Part shown: positions 47,901 through 55,166 of the stretch, piece after piece | How positions within the stretch are numbered: the first letter of the stretch is position 1 | How the letters are laid out: each line of letters begins with the position of its first letter | Assembly (NCBI RefSeq): GCF_013459645.1 | Contig: NZ_CP054861.1 | Location: forward strand, 2,344,001-2,408,000 | Source of the DNA: Martelella sp. NC20 | Lineage (GTDB): Bacteria > Pseudomonadota > Alphaproteobacteria > Rhizobiales > Rhizobiaceae | Length of the DNA: 64,000 bases | Reading direction: 5' to 3' | The notes under the pieces: generated by a model | What the model was told of the DNA's origin: nothing | The model's input: the letters and a program-made list of their open reading frames with translations, nothing else | Database searches by the model: none | Program-made: the position numbers and the translations under genes

Positions 47901-48460
47901 GGCTGGGGCTCGGCCTGTCGATCGTCGACCGGCTGGCGCGGATGCTGGAACATCCGGTGTCGATGGCCTCCGCGCCGGGGGAGGGGACGGTGTTTCGGCT
48001 GTCCGTCCCGCTGGCCGAGGCCGGCGCCGACAGCGGCCAGCCCGCGGCCAAGCCGGCGGGCAAACTGCCCGGCCAGGCGATCGAAGGCCTCAAGGTGCTT
48101 TGCATCGACAACGAAGACGCGATCCTGGAAGGCATGCGGGTGCTGCTCGGCGGCTGGGGCGCCGACGTTCATGTGGCCAGAGGCCAGCAGGAGGCGCGCG
48201 ACATCGATATCGTCCCCGACGTCATCATCGCCGATTATCATCTCGACAATGGCGCGAGCGGCGTGGATGCGGTGACGATCCTGCGCGAGCACTATCAGCG
48301 CCATATTCCGGCCCTGTTGCTCACCGCCGACCGCACCCAGGAGGTGCGCGATCTGGCCGAGGAGGAGGACATCGTCGTCCAGCACAAGCCGCTCAAGCCT
48401 GCGCTGGTGCGCGCCTTCCTCAATCAGATCGCGATTTTTCACAGGGCGGCCGCCGAATAG
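44957..48460 (+). CDS. SLC5-type (sodium/solute symporter) hybrid histidine kinase, CrbS-like
   Basis: 1167-residue inner-membrane sensor. Residues 1-530 form a 12-13 helix sodium:solute symporter domain (CTSWTYFGGVGLAATRGLEF, IPYIALQLKAVSDS, LLPRQFHVTVVENRS). A PAS-like part (about 635-760) and a coiled coil follow, then the HisKA dimer helix with His811 in FFSAAGHDILQPLNAAR. The HATPase domain has LVQNLVSNAIKYT, DTGIGIP and GLGLGLSIV, and the C-terminal receiver has Asp1093 in IIADYHLDNG and Lys in HKPLKP. This is the CrbS plan, controlling acetate use through the LuxR-type CrbR; a CrbR-like gene lies at 58.5-59.1 kb. A second ATG at 44948 is out of frame. Confidence 0.9.
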   Translation: MLPGWLILLSALLYILLLFAVASFGDRQAKRQMRPRDGRNMVYALSLAVYCTSWTYFGGVGLAATRGLEFLGIYIGPILVFTVGMPVVRRIVALAKAEKLTSVADFLAARYGKNPIVAGLVAIISLAAAIPYIALQLKAVSDSVSVMVGGETGFLSAGAAYGVGLPLAVTLALASFAIVFGTRHTDATEHQDGLILAIAMESVIKLVAFASVGLFALFVLFDGPADLLASARQNAVAAAALSYETPISRWILLTGLSACAILLLPRQFHVTVVENRSEGELNLARFLFPLYLIAINLLVLPVAIGGAMMLGPGVDPDLYVLQLPIASGQRLLSLITFLGGFSAATAMVIVASVALAIMLSNDIVNPIFLRRRMMSGSGRRHDFYALLLNVRRASILGVMLLGYAYYRHIDSDRGLFSIGLLAFAAIAQVAPALFIGLVWRNANARGAIVGLSLGFVTWIYLLFVPSLGGPDQSAVAGAVMNFIIPGTGLFTGPDADILLNVTCLSLLVNIAGLVIGSLSRPARPLERIQSGIFVKRQARWQSTARGIGTGVSVGVLRETLKGYLGAERTARSFATFERTAGRKMTDDEQADMALIHFSEQLLGTAIGSSSARLVLSLVLQRAEAASGDAAFLLDQASEALQYNQGLLQTALSQMDEGIAVFDSANRLTVWNRRFRALLDLPEEAGQVGYPLINIIGRLSSRGDLTGDEAKEALRKLRAHETAFPLVLESGKRIIEVQSRAMPDAGMVVTFTDITRRVEGDLALKQANETLEQRVAARTAELTEVNKALRLARAAADEANIGKTRFFSAAGHDILQPLNAARLYATALGERLPAESEGRDFSDKIDSALQSVEDILGAVLDISRLDAGAMKPHFTTVSLGDTLKRVETDFRPLADEKGLNLVVVPSSLKVRSDAQALRRLVQNLVSNAIKYTITGRVLVGVRRRGDHAVIEVHDTGIGIPASKAESVFKEFTRLDEGARAAQGLGLGLSIVDRLARMLEHPVSMASAPGEGTVFRLSVPLAEAGADSGQPAAKPAGKLPGQAIEGLKVLCIDNEDAILEGMRVLLGGWGADVHVARGQQEARDIDIVPDVIIADYHLDNGASGVDAVTILREHYQRHIPALLLTADRTQEVRDLAEEEDIVVQHKPLKPALVRAFLNQIAIFHRAAAE

Positions 48461-48505
48461 AGCGTCGGGCGATGCCGATTGATCGTCCGATCGTTCGGAG
48501 GCGTC

Positions 48506-49558
48506 TCAAAGCGTCTCGGCAAGCTCCTGCAGCTTGCGCCACCGGATCGACGACCAGAGCGAAAGCGCGATCAGGCCCGCGCCCACAAGCCCGGTGATCG
48601 CCTCGGGGATTTCGAACAACGTCTGGACATACATGATCACCGCCAGCACCAGTATGGCGTAGAACGCGCCATGCTCGAGGAAGCGGAAATGCGACAGCGT
48701 CTGGCGGTCGACAAGCATGATGGTGAGCGAGCGCACATACATCGCGCCGATGCCGAGGCCGATGGCGATCACCAGCAGGTTCTTGGTGAGCGCGAAGGCG
48801 CCGATGACGCCGTCGAAGGAAAAGCTGGCATCGAGCACTTCGAGATAGATGAAGGCGCCGAGACCACCCTGGGCCGCCGCCTTCGCCGTTTGCGTCTGGG
48901 TCGCATCGAGCAGGCCGCTCAAGACCTCGATCGCGAGATAGGTCAACAGACCGTAGATGGCGGAATAGAAGAATTCCTGTGACCGGCCATCCTCCACCAG
49001 CTTGGAAAAGACCAGCACCAGCACCAGCGCGATGCCGGTTTCGATGCCCTTGACCGCGGCAAGCTTCGCCATCGGCTTTTCCAGCGGGGCAAACCAGTGC
49101 ACGTCCTTTTCATGGTCGAAGAAATAGGAAAGGCCGACCATCAGCAGGAACGTGCCGCCGAAGGCCGCGATCGGCAGATGGGCGTCATGCATGATCTCGG
49201 CATAGGCTCGCGGTTCGGCGAAGGCCAGGTGAATGGCGGCCAGCGGCCCGACCTTGGCGGCAAGCACCACAATCACCAGCGGAAACACCAGCCGCATGCC
49301 GAAGACCGCGATCAGGATGCCCCAGGTGAGGAAGCGCCGCTGCCAGACATGGCTCATGGTCTTGAGCTTGTTGGCATTGACGACCGCATTGTCGAAGGAC
49401 AGCGAAATTTCCAGCACCGCAAGCACGGCGGTGATGAACAGGAAGGCGAGCGCGCCGCTCATGCCGAAGCTGAAATAGCCGTAAAGCGTGCTCGCCGCGA
49501 GGCCGGCTATGGTAACGATGAACGCCCATTTGAAATAGGAAAGGGTGGAGGCTTTCAC
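48506..49558 (-). CDS. DUF475 family membrane protein (TerC superfamily)
   Basis: 350 residues, about nine helices. The twin acidic motifs of the TerC/Alx superfamily are present: EISLSFDNAVVNANKLK near residue 55 and LDASFSFDGVIGAFALTK near 235. Some TerC-family members export Mn(II); DUF475 itself is not characterised. GTG 49558 is chosen because GGGAGGT lies 7 bases upstream; the in-frame ATG 49573 would contain that Shine-Dalgarno. The leader between 49574 and 49760 is long, structured and GC-alternating, suggesting RNA-level control. It converges on the hybrid kinase gene. Confidence 0.85.
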   Translation of the reverse strand: MKASTLSYFKWAFIVTIAGLAASTLYGYFSFGMSGALAFLFITAVLAVLEISLSFDNAVVNANKLKTMSHVWQRRFLTWGILIAVFGMRLVFPLVIVVLAAKVGPLAAIHLAFAEPRAYAEIMHDAHLPIAAFGGTFLLMVGLSYFFDHEKDVHWFAPLEKPMAKLAAVKGIETGIALVLVLVFSKLVEDGRSQEFFYSAIYGLLTYLAIEVLSGLLDATQTQTAKAAAQGGLGAFIYLEVLDASFSFDGVIGAFALTKNLLVIAIGLGIGAMYVRSLTIMLVDRQTLSHFRFLEHGAFYAILVLAVIMYVQTLFEIPEAITGLVGAGLIALSLWSSIRWRKLQELAETL

Positions 49559-49613
49559 GGAAAGACCTCCCATGTCGAAAGGGAAGCTGCGCTCCGGAAA
49601 AGGGGAAAGGGAA

Positions 49614-49648
49614 GCGCGCGCGCACGAAAACGACGCGCGCGCGCGCGA
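49614..49648. repeat. alternating CG tracts upstream of the DUF475 gene
   Basis: Two runs of alternating C and G (49614-49623 and 49633-49647) flank an A-rich centre. They can pair as a hairpin or adopt Z-DNA. They lie in the DUF475 leader, 55-90 bases ahead of its start codon. Confidence 0.6.
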
Positions 49649-49699
49649 AAGATCGGATACTGAAGCATGGTAACCATGTCCGCCGGCTAATTTGCGGGC

Positions 49700-49752
49700 G
49701 GTGCCGACATCACGAGAGCGCCGTCAAACTCTCGCCAGAGGGGCCCGGCACC
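49700..49752 (-). promoter_or_regulatory. structured leader element ahead of the DUF475 gene
   Basis: On the minus strand GGTGCCG (49752-49746) pairs with CGGCACC (49706-49700), enclosing an inner stem CGAGAG (49734-49729) with CTCTCG (49718-49713). It lies 140-200 bases before the start. TerC-family genes are often under the Mn-sensing yybP-ykoY riboswitch, but I do not see its GGGGAGUAG core, so identity is open. Confidence 0.4.
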
Positions 49753-49901
49753 GGGTTCGTCGCGGCGGGATGCGCCGGACTGCACCAGACTTAGCCTTGA
49801 AATCGCCGACGTCAAGTGCCGCGTCGCTTCCGCTTTTTACATTGTGGCCTTTCCGGGGCGTGGTAGATTGATAAATCGCAATCGGGTTGGGCGTTGGCGG
49901 C

Positions 49902-50360
49902 ATGCTTTATCTTCTGGCGTTGTTCATCGGTATTGTTGCGGGGTTGAGGGCGATGACGGCGCCGGCTGCGATCAGCTGGGCGGCCTGGCTCGGGCTTCTC
50001 GATCTGTCGGGCTCATGGATCTCCTTTCTCGCCTCGCCGTGGGCCGTCGGTATCCTGAGTGTGCTGGCGCTCGCGGAACTCGTCACCGACCAGCTTCCCT
50101 CCACCCCAAGCCGCAAGGTGCCGCAGCAGTTCGGCGGGCGCATCGTGACCGGTGCGGTCTGCGGCGCGGCGCTCGGCATCGCCTCCGGCTTCTGGATCGC
50201 GGGTCTCGTGCTCGGCGTTGCCGGCGCCGTGCTCGGCACGCTCGGGGGCGCTGCCGCACGGCAACGGCTCGCCGCCGGGTTCGGTCGGGATCTACCGGCC
50301 GGCCTTGTCGAGGACGCGGTTGCCATCCTCGCCGCATTGGCTATTGTGTGGAGCCTATGA
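49902..50360 (+). CDS. DUF4126-like small membrane protein
   Basis: 152 residues, four to five hydrophobic segments: LYLLALFIGIVAGLRAMTAP at the start, PWAVGILSVLALAELVTDQL, GGRIVTGAVCGAALGIASGF and a Gly/Ala-rich AGLVLGVAGAVLGTLGGAAA. The ELVTDQLPSTPSRK loop is the family mark. Function unknown. I start at ATG 49902; a TTG at 49887 would add five residues. It overlaps the next gene by ATGA, so it is translationally coupled to a flavin disulfide oxidoreductase. Confidence 0.75.
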   Translation: MLYLLALFIGIVAGLRAMTAPAAISWAAWLGLLDLSGSWISFLASPWAVGILSVLALAELVTDQLPSTPSRKVPQQFGGRIVTGAVCGAALGIASGFWIAGLVLGVAGAVLGTLGGAAARQRLAAGFGRDLPAGLVEDAVAILAALAIVWSL

Positions 50361-51733
50361 GGACATTCGATGCCATCATCATCGGAGCAGGTCAGGCGGG
50401 GCCGCCGCTTGCGGCGCGTTTTGCTGCCGAGGGCCGGAAAGTCGCGCTGATCGAGCGGCATCAGGTGGGCGGCACCTGCGTCAACACCGGCTGCACGCCG
50501 ACCAAGACGATGGTCGCCAGTGCCCGCGCCGCCCATGTGGCAAGGCGCGCGGCCGATTTCGGCGTGAATGTCGGCGGCCCGGTCAGCGTCGACATGAAGC
50601 GGGTTCAGGCGCGCACGGCCGAGATTGCCGGCGCCTCGCGGTCCGGGCTCGAAAGCTGGCTCGCCGGTCTCGACAACCTGACGCTGCTCAGAGGTCATGC
50701 CCGTTTCGACGGTCCTGACCGGGTGGCGATCGGCGATGAGGTGCTGACCGCGCCGAAGATTTTCATCAATGTCGGCGGCCGGCCGGCGGTGCCGGAGATC
50801 GAAGGTCTCTCCGATATTTCCTATCTCACCAACAGCGACATGATCGGCCTCGATCGCCTGCCGGAACACCTTCTGGTGCTGGGCGGCAGCTATATCGGGC
50901 TGGAATTCGCCCAGATGTTTTCCCGGTTCGGCGCAACCGTGACGGTGGTGGAACGCGGCGAGCGCCTGATCGGGCGCGAGGACCCGGAGGTCAGCGACGC
51001 GGTGCGCGGTTTCCTGGAGGATGAAGGCATCACGGTGATGACCGGGGCTGAGTGCATCCGCGTCGAACGGCGGCAAGATGGCATCGTCATGCATGCCGAC
51101 TGCGGCGGCAACACCAGGACGGCGACCGGTTCGGATCTGCTGGTGGCGCTCGGCCGTCAGCCCAATACCGATGATCTCGGCCTCGACAAAGCGGGCGTCG
51201 CCACCGATCGCCGCGGCTTCGTCACCGTCGGTCCCGGACTTGAGACCAGCCAGCCCGGCATTTTCGCGCTCGGCGACTGCAACGGTCGCGGCGCCTTCAC
51301 CCACACCTCCTACAATGATTATGAAATCGTCGCCGCCAATCTCTTCGACGGCGAAAACCGCTCGGTCGATGACCGCATTTCCGGCTACGCGCTTTACACC
51401 GATCCCCCGCTCGGCCGCGCCGGCATGAGCGAGAACGAGGCGAAAAAGGCCGGCTACACTGTCGCCGTCAGCAGCCGGCCGATGACCAACGTCTCCCGCG
51501 CCAAGGAAAAAGGCGAGACGGCGGGCCTGATGAAACTCGTCGCCGATGCCGACACCGGCAAGCTTCTCGGCGGCGCCATTCTCGGCCCCGGCGGAGACGA
51601 GGCCATCCACGCCGTGCTGAACCTGATCAACATGGGCGCCACGGCAAACGACCTGCAATGGGCGGTGCCCATTCACCCGACGGTTTCGGAACTTCTGCCC
51701 ACCCTTGCCGGCGGACTGGTACCGGTTCGCTGA
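50357..51733 (+). CDS. FAD-dependent pyridine nucleotide-disulfide oxidoreductase (mercuric-reductase-like)
   Basis: 458 residues. FAD loop AIIIGAGQAGPPLAARFAAE, redox disulfide GGTCVNTGCTPTKTM (two Cys five apart), NAD(P) loop LGGSYIGLEFAQMFSRFG, FAD second loop GIFALGDCNGRGAFTHT, and the C-terminal catalytic His-Glu in IHPTVSELLP. It groups by eye with MerA-like enzymes, but there is no N-terminal heavy-metal domain and no C-terminal Cys pair, so mercuric reductase activity is not supported; a small-molecule disulfide or quinone is more likely. It overlaps the DUF4126 gene by 4 bases. Confidence 0.9.
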   Translation: MRTFDAIIIGAGQAGPPLAARFAAEGRKVALIERHQVGGTCVNTGCTPTKTMVASARAAHVARRAADFGVNVGGPVSVDMKRVQARTAEIAGASRSGLESWLAGLDNLTLLRGHARFDGPDRVAIGDEVLTAPKIFINVGGRPAVPEIEGLSDISYLTNSDMIGLDRLPEHLLVLGGSYIGLEFAQMFSRFGATVTVVERGERLIGREDPEVSDAVRGFLEDEGITVMTGAECIRVERRQDGIVMHADCGGNTRTATGSDLLVALGRQPNTDDLGLDKAGVATDRRGFVTVGPGLETSQPGIFALGDCNGRGAFTHTSYNDYEIVAANLFDGENRSVDDRISGYALYTDPPLGRAGMSENEAKKAGYTVAVSSRPMTNVSRAKEKGETAGLMKLVADADTGKLLGGAILGPGGDEAIHAVLNLINMGATANDLQWAVPIHPTVSELLPTLAGGLVPVR

Positions 51734-51789
51734 GGCCTCGTTTTTCGGCTTGCCGCCGGTGCGCAGGCAGTGGTATTGAACGGCCACGG

Positions 51790-51863
51790 GCGGGTATGAT
51801 GTAATGGCAGCCTGTCAGCTTCCCAAGCTGAACGCGCGGGTTCGATTCCCGCTACCCGCTCCA
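51790..51863 (+). tRNA. tRNA-Gly(CCC)
   Basis: 74 bases. Acceptor GCGGGTA pairs with TACCCGC; the anticodon loop TTCCCAA carries CCC (reads GGG); T-arm GGGTTCGATTCCC; CCA is encoded. No integrase lies beside it. Confidence 0.96.
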
Positions 51864-51895
51864 GTGATTTCAGATAGTTGGGTTTTAAAACGTTT

Positions 51896-51922
51896 CATTC
51901 GGCCGATTTTGTCAGCCGAATG
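51896..51922. terminator. possible hairpin between tRNA-Gly and the autotransporter gene
   Basis: CATTCGGC (51896-51903) pairs with GCCGAATG (51915-51922) over 8 bases. No clear T-run on either strand; it lies 33 bases after the tRNA, between convergent units, so a terminator role is only plausible. Confidence 0.4.
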
Positions 51923-51972
51923 CTTGCTCGCGCTTCCGCTTCTGAAAGCCTATGTTTGACAGCAAGGCGGCT

Positions 51973-54906
51973 TCAGAATCGCCAGCTCAGCGTGCCCCGA
52001 ACGTCATTCTGTCGCATATCGCTGGCGAACTGGCCGACATAGGAAATGCCGGCCGTCATCGAATTGCCGATCTGAAGGTCGACGCCGATGTCGAGCAGCG
52101 CTGTATTCTCGGCCAGAGGGACGCCGCTCGCGGTGAACGCAGATCCGCCGAGTGCGGCAAAACTCATCGCCATGCCGGGGTTGAGGTCACCGAACGCATA
52201 TTGCCATGCAAGCGCTGCGCGCGGTGTGAGCACGCCGCCCTGTATCGCAAAGTCTTTCGCGATCCGGATGCCAAGGGTGCCGTAGCCGACATCGGAGCTT
52301 TGGCTGCCGGCGGTCAGCCCGGCCGCGGCGCTGTTTTCGGTGAAGCCGTCGGTGTTGAGATGCGCCCAGGCAAGACCCGCGAACGGTTCAATCGCCAGTT
52401 CCTGGAATTCCATGCCGTAGCCGATCTCGCCGAAGACCTGGGTGAGCCCGGCATTGAACTGACCATCCGCGCTGGTCGAAAGCGCGGGAAGCGCTATGCC
52501 GCGGGAGGTGTTCACGTCGCTGAAGGTGTAGCTTACGCCGCCGCGCACGTTCACGCCGTCAAGATTTGTTCCCGCATAGGCGGCAATGATCCCGCTGTCC
52601 GTGTCTGCCGAGCTGTCAACGCCGTCGATAGTGCTGTTGGAATGAGAGTAGCCGAGAGCCACGCCGGCATAGCTGTTCGGGTCGAGCCTGGCATCGATGC
52701 CGGTTACGATCCCGCCAAGCGATGTATCGACGCTTGCGGCATTGCCGTCACTATCGAAGCTGCCCCAGCTGCCGTAACCCGTTCCCCACACGGAAAACCC
52801 CGAACTGCCGCTGTCATAGAAGCCGGGGGCGCTCCCGGACGTGTCGGGGGCATAACCGGTCACCAGACTGCCGGCGTCAGCCTCGCCGCCGCCGAGCGAT
52901 GTCAGTGGCCCTGCCGTATTTCCATAATTGAGCTGACGCAGCCGATCCAGAACCGCCTGTCGCGTAAACCGGCCATCGTTGAGCAGAACCGAACGCTGGC
53001 TGGCATAGATTTCGCCGGACAGGCTGCCGAGCGCCGGCGCAAGCTGGCTGCCGGACAGGCTGTAGATGCTGTTGAGCGCATCGGCGGTGGCGTTTCCTGC
53101 CGTCGCCAGCGCGCCGCTGTTGAAGGCGGCGTCCACGGCGCCGCCAACGGCGGACTGGTTGGCCGTAAGACCGGTCTGCGAAGCCATCTGCGAGGTCAGG
53201 TCGAGCGTGACGCTGTTGCCGGCGTAGTCGAGCGTCGTGGCCACGTAACCCGGCAGGCCGGGCGTGGTCAGGGTGGTGAATGTGCCGGTAATCTCTTCGG
53301 TGGCAGAGAAAAGATCGTAGCTGTTGACCAGCGTCGAGGTCTGGAACGGGACCTCGAGCGTGCCGGCAAGCCGGGCGGTGCCCGTCAGCCCGAACCTGTC
53401 ATTGCCGTCCTCGCCGACGCGCAGCGACAGCGTTCCGGCCTCGGTCTGCGCATAGATGCTGCTGAGCAGATGGGTGATCGGGACCCCGTTGCCGCTGACG
53501 CCGATCCAGCCGCTGTTTTCGAACCGCTTTCCCGGCCCCGCGGTTGCGGCGATGCGGCCGTCGATGACGCCGGCGTTGACGATCACGGTGCCGAAGCTGT
53601 CCGGGCCGGTGCGCAGGGCATCGGCGACAGCCGGCGCGCTCAGGGTGCCGTAGTTCAGGAACGTGCCATAAACGCCGTGCAGTTCGACCGCCGCGCCGGC
53701 GATGCCGGAGGCGGCAATCGTGCCGTTATTGGTCAGCACGCCGTAGGTCTCGCCGCGCATGCCGATGCCGCCATTGCCGGTCATGCTGATCGTGCCGTCA
53801 TTGATGATATCATCACCCTTGCGGCCCGAAAGGGCGGCTTCGCCGTCTACGCCGGAGGTCAGCGCGCCGGTATTGCGGATCGGATTGTAAATCCCGGCAA
53901 CCGTGGCGACATAGCCGTTGGGCGCGGTGTCCCCGGGCATCAGGTAGATACCGACCACGGTGTCGCCATAGGCCGAGTTGGAAGACACAACATCGGCGCC
54001 GGGGATGTCGAGTTCGTACCAGCTTGGGATGCCAAGAGCGTTGACGTGCAGCACGCCGGCATGCAGCGAGCCGTCCGGCATGACCCAGTTTGCCACCATA
54101 TTATATTCGCCGGAGCGGCCCGCGCTGGTGATGCCTTCCAGATGCGTGACGATCGCGCCGGGATGATCGTAGGTTGTCCAGGTGTCGGTGACGGTGTTGT
54201 AGAGATAACCGTGTTCAAACCCGATGCCTCCGCCAAGGCCGACCTCGGCGTAGCCGCCGGCGATCATGTCGCCATAGACGCCATAGGCGGTGGTGCTGAC
54301 GGCGCTGGGCTTGTTGTTTGTGACATAGGTGCCTGTGCTGATCGTATAGATCATGGCGTTGCCGGTCGCGAGGCGGGTGTCGTAATTGCCCACCACGGTA
54401 TCACCGAACGTGCTGTGGGCGATCGTGTAGAGCGTCGGGTTGTCGGATGTGCCGGGGTAGGCCAGTTCGGTGATCTGCTGCCCCGGAGCGGCGGCCGCGT
54501 CATAGAGATAGCTGAGGTCGTAGGGCGATGAAGCCTCGGTGATGTAGCTGCCCACGGTGCGCAACACGCCGCCCTGATTGCCGAAGCTTGGCCCATAGGG
54601 CGAGGAGCCGATCGCGCCCGGATAGTTGACGCCGTTCGCAGTCGCCACCGGCATCGCCGACCATGTGCCGGAGCGGGTATCGTAGAGCAGACCGCCCGTG
54701 GCGGTGGTGCCGGGCACCACGTAATTGCCGACAATGGTATTGCCGCGAATGCCGGTGAGAAATGTCCCGCTCGTCCCGAAATTCAGCGTTTTATACGGCG
54801 TCGGAGTTTGCGCATGGGCATGGAGGGCAACGCCGAAGACTGTCAGAAAACCGAGCGGAAATGCACAGGACGACAGTAAACGGGTGCCTATTTTACTTTT
54901 ATTCAC
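51973..54906 (-). CDS. autotransporter with propeller-like repeat passenger
   Basis: 977-residue type Va surface protein. A Sec signal ends in VALHAHA. Residues about 45-360 hold some six repeats of roughly 50 residues with the pattern G-D/N-T-V-V-G-x-Y, then YLYD/N...TGTW and PGA (examples GNTIVGNYVVPG, GDTVVGNYDTRL, GDMIAGGYAEV, GDTVVGIYLMPG), like the HAF-type repeats. Residues about 380-520 are beta-helix-like with NDGTISM, NNGTIAAS and NYGTLSA. The last 270 residues are the autotransporter barrel (GFSVWGTGYGSWGSFDSDGN) ending in the required Phe (GTLSWRF). GTG 54906 has AGGA 6 bases upstream. Role in adhesion or polymer contact is inference. Confidence 0.88.
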   Translation of the reverse strand: MNKSKIGTRLLSSCAFPLGFLTVFGVALHAHAQTPTPYKTLNFGTSGTFLTGIRGNTIVGNYVVPGTTATGGLLYDTRSGTWSAMPVATANGVNYPGAIGSSPYGPSFGNQGGVLRTVGSYITEASSPYDLSYLYDAAAAPGQQITELAYPGTSDNPTLYTIAHSTFGDTVVGNYDTRLATGNAMIYTISTGTYVTNNKPSAVSTTAYGVYGDMIAGGYAEVGLGGGIGFEHGYLYNTVTDTWTTYDHPGAIVTHLEGITSAGRSGEYNMVANWVMPDGSLHAGVLHVNALGIPSWYELDIPGADVVSSNSAYGDTVVGIYLMPGDTAPNGYVATVAGIYNPIRNTGALTSGVDGEAALSGRKGDDIINDGTISMTGNGGIGMRGETYGVLTNNGTIAASGIAGAAVELHGVYGTFLNYGTLSAPAVADALRTGPDSFGTVIVNAGVIDGRIAATAGPGKRFENSGWIGVSGNGVPITHLLSSIYAQTEAGTLSLRVGEDGNDRFGLTGTARLAGTLEVPFQTSTLVNSYDLFSATEEITGTFTTLTTPGLPGYVATTLDYAGNSVTLDLTSQMASQTGLTANQSAVGGAVDAAFNSGALATAGNATADALNSIYSLSGSQLAPALGSLSGEIYASQRSVLLNDGRFTRQAVLDRLRQLNYGNTAGPLTSLGGGEADAGSLVTGYAPDTSGSAPGFYDSGSSGFSVWGTGYGSWGSFDSDGNAASVDTSLGGIVTGIDARLDPNSYAGVALGYSHSNSTIDGVDSSADTDSGIIAAYAGTNLDGVNVRGGVSYTFSDVNTSRGIALPALSTSADGQFNAGLTQVFGEIGYGMEFQELAIEPFAGLAWAHLNTDGFTENSAAAGLTAGSQSSDVGYGTLGIRIAKDFAIQGGVLTPRAALAWQYAFGDLNPGMAMSFAALGGSAFTASGVPLAENTALLDIGVDLQIGNSMTAGISYVGQFASDMRQNDVRGTLSWRF

Positions 54907-55166
54907 AATATTTCCTGACGTCGATAAAAAAGAAAATAAGAAATTTCTGATATAACATATATATGAAATTACGATCATAACAATTCCAATTTCGAGAAAA
55001 TGGTTAAACGACGGAATTTGCTTTTAAACGGTGATAAAAATCGGTTCGAGCGGCTGCCGGCGTTTTTCTGAGGGATCGGGGCAGCTATTTCCGGGGGTGG
55101 CGGAGCATCCATGATGCCCGCCATCGTGCAAAATCCCACGGTTTCGCCTCCGAAGCGCCTCCCGCT

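Noticed and set aside
49574..49760. Canonical yybP-ykoY Mn riboswitch before the DUF475 gene
   Set aside because: The required GGGGAGUAG core is missing on the minus strand, so only a structured leader is reported.
50357..51733. Mercuric reductase (merA)
   Set aside because: No N-terminal metal-binding domain, no C-terminal Cys pair and no other mer gene nearby.
51952..54531. An 859-codon open frame opposite the autotransporter gene
   Set aside because: It has no signal peptide, low-complexity composition and no family motifs, while the minus strand gives a signal peptide, repeats and a terminal barrel Phe.
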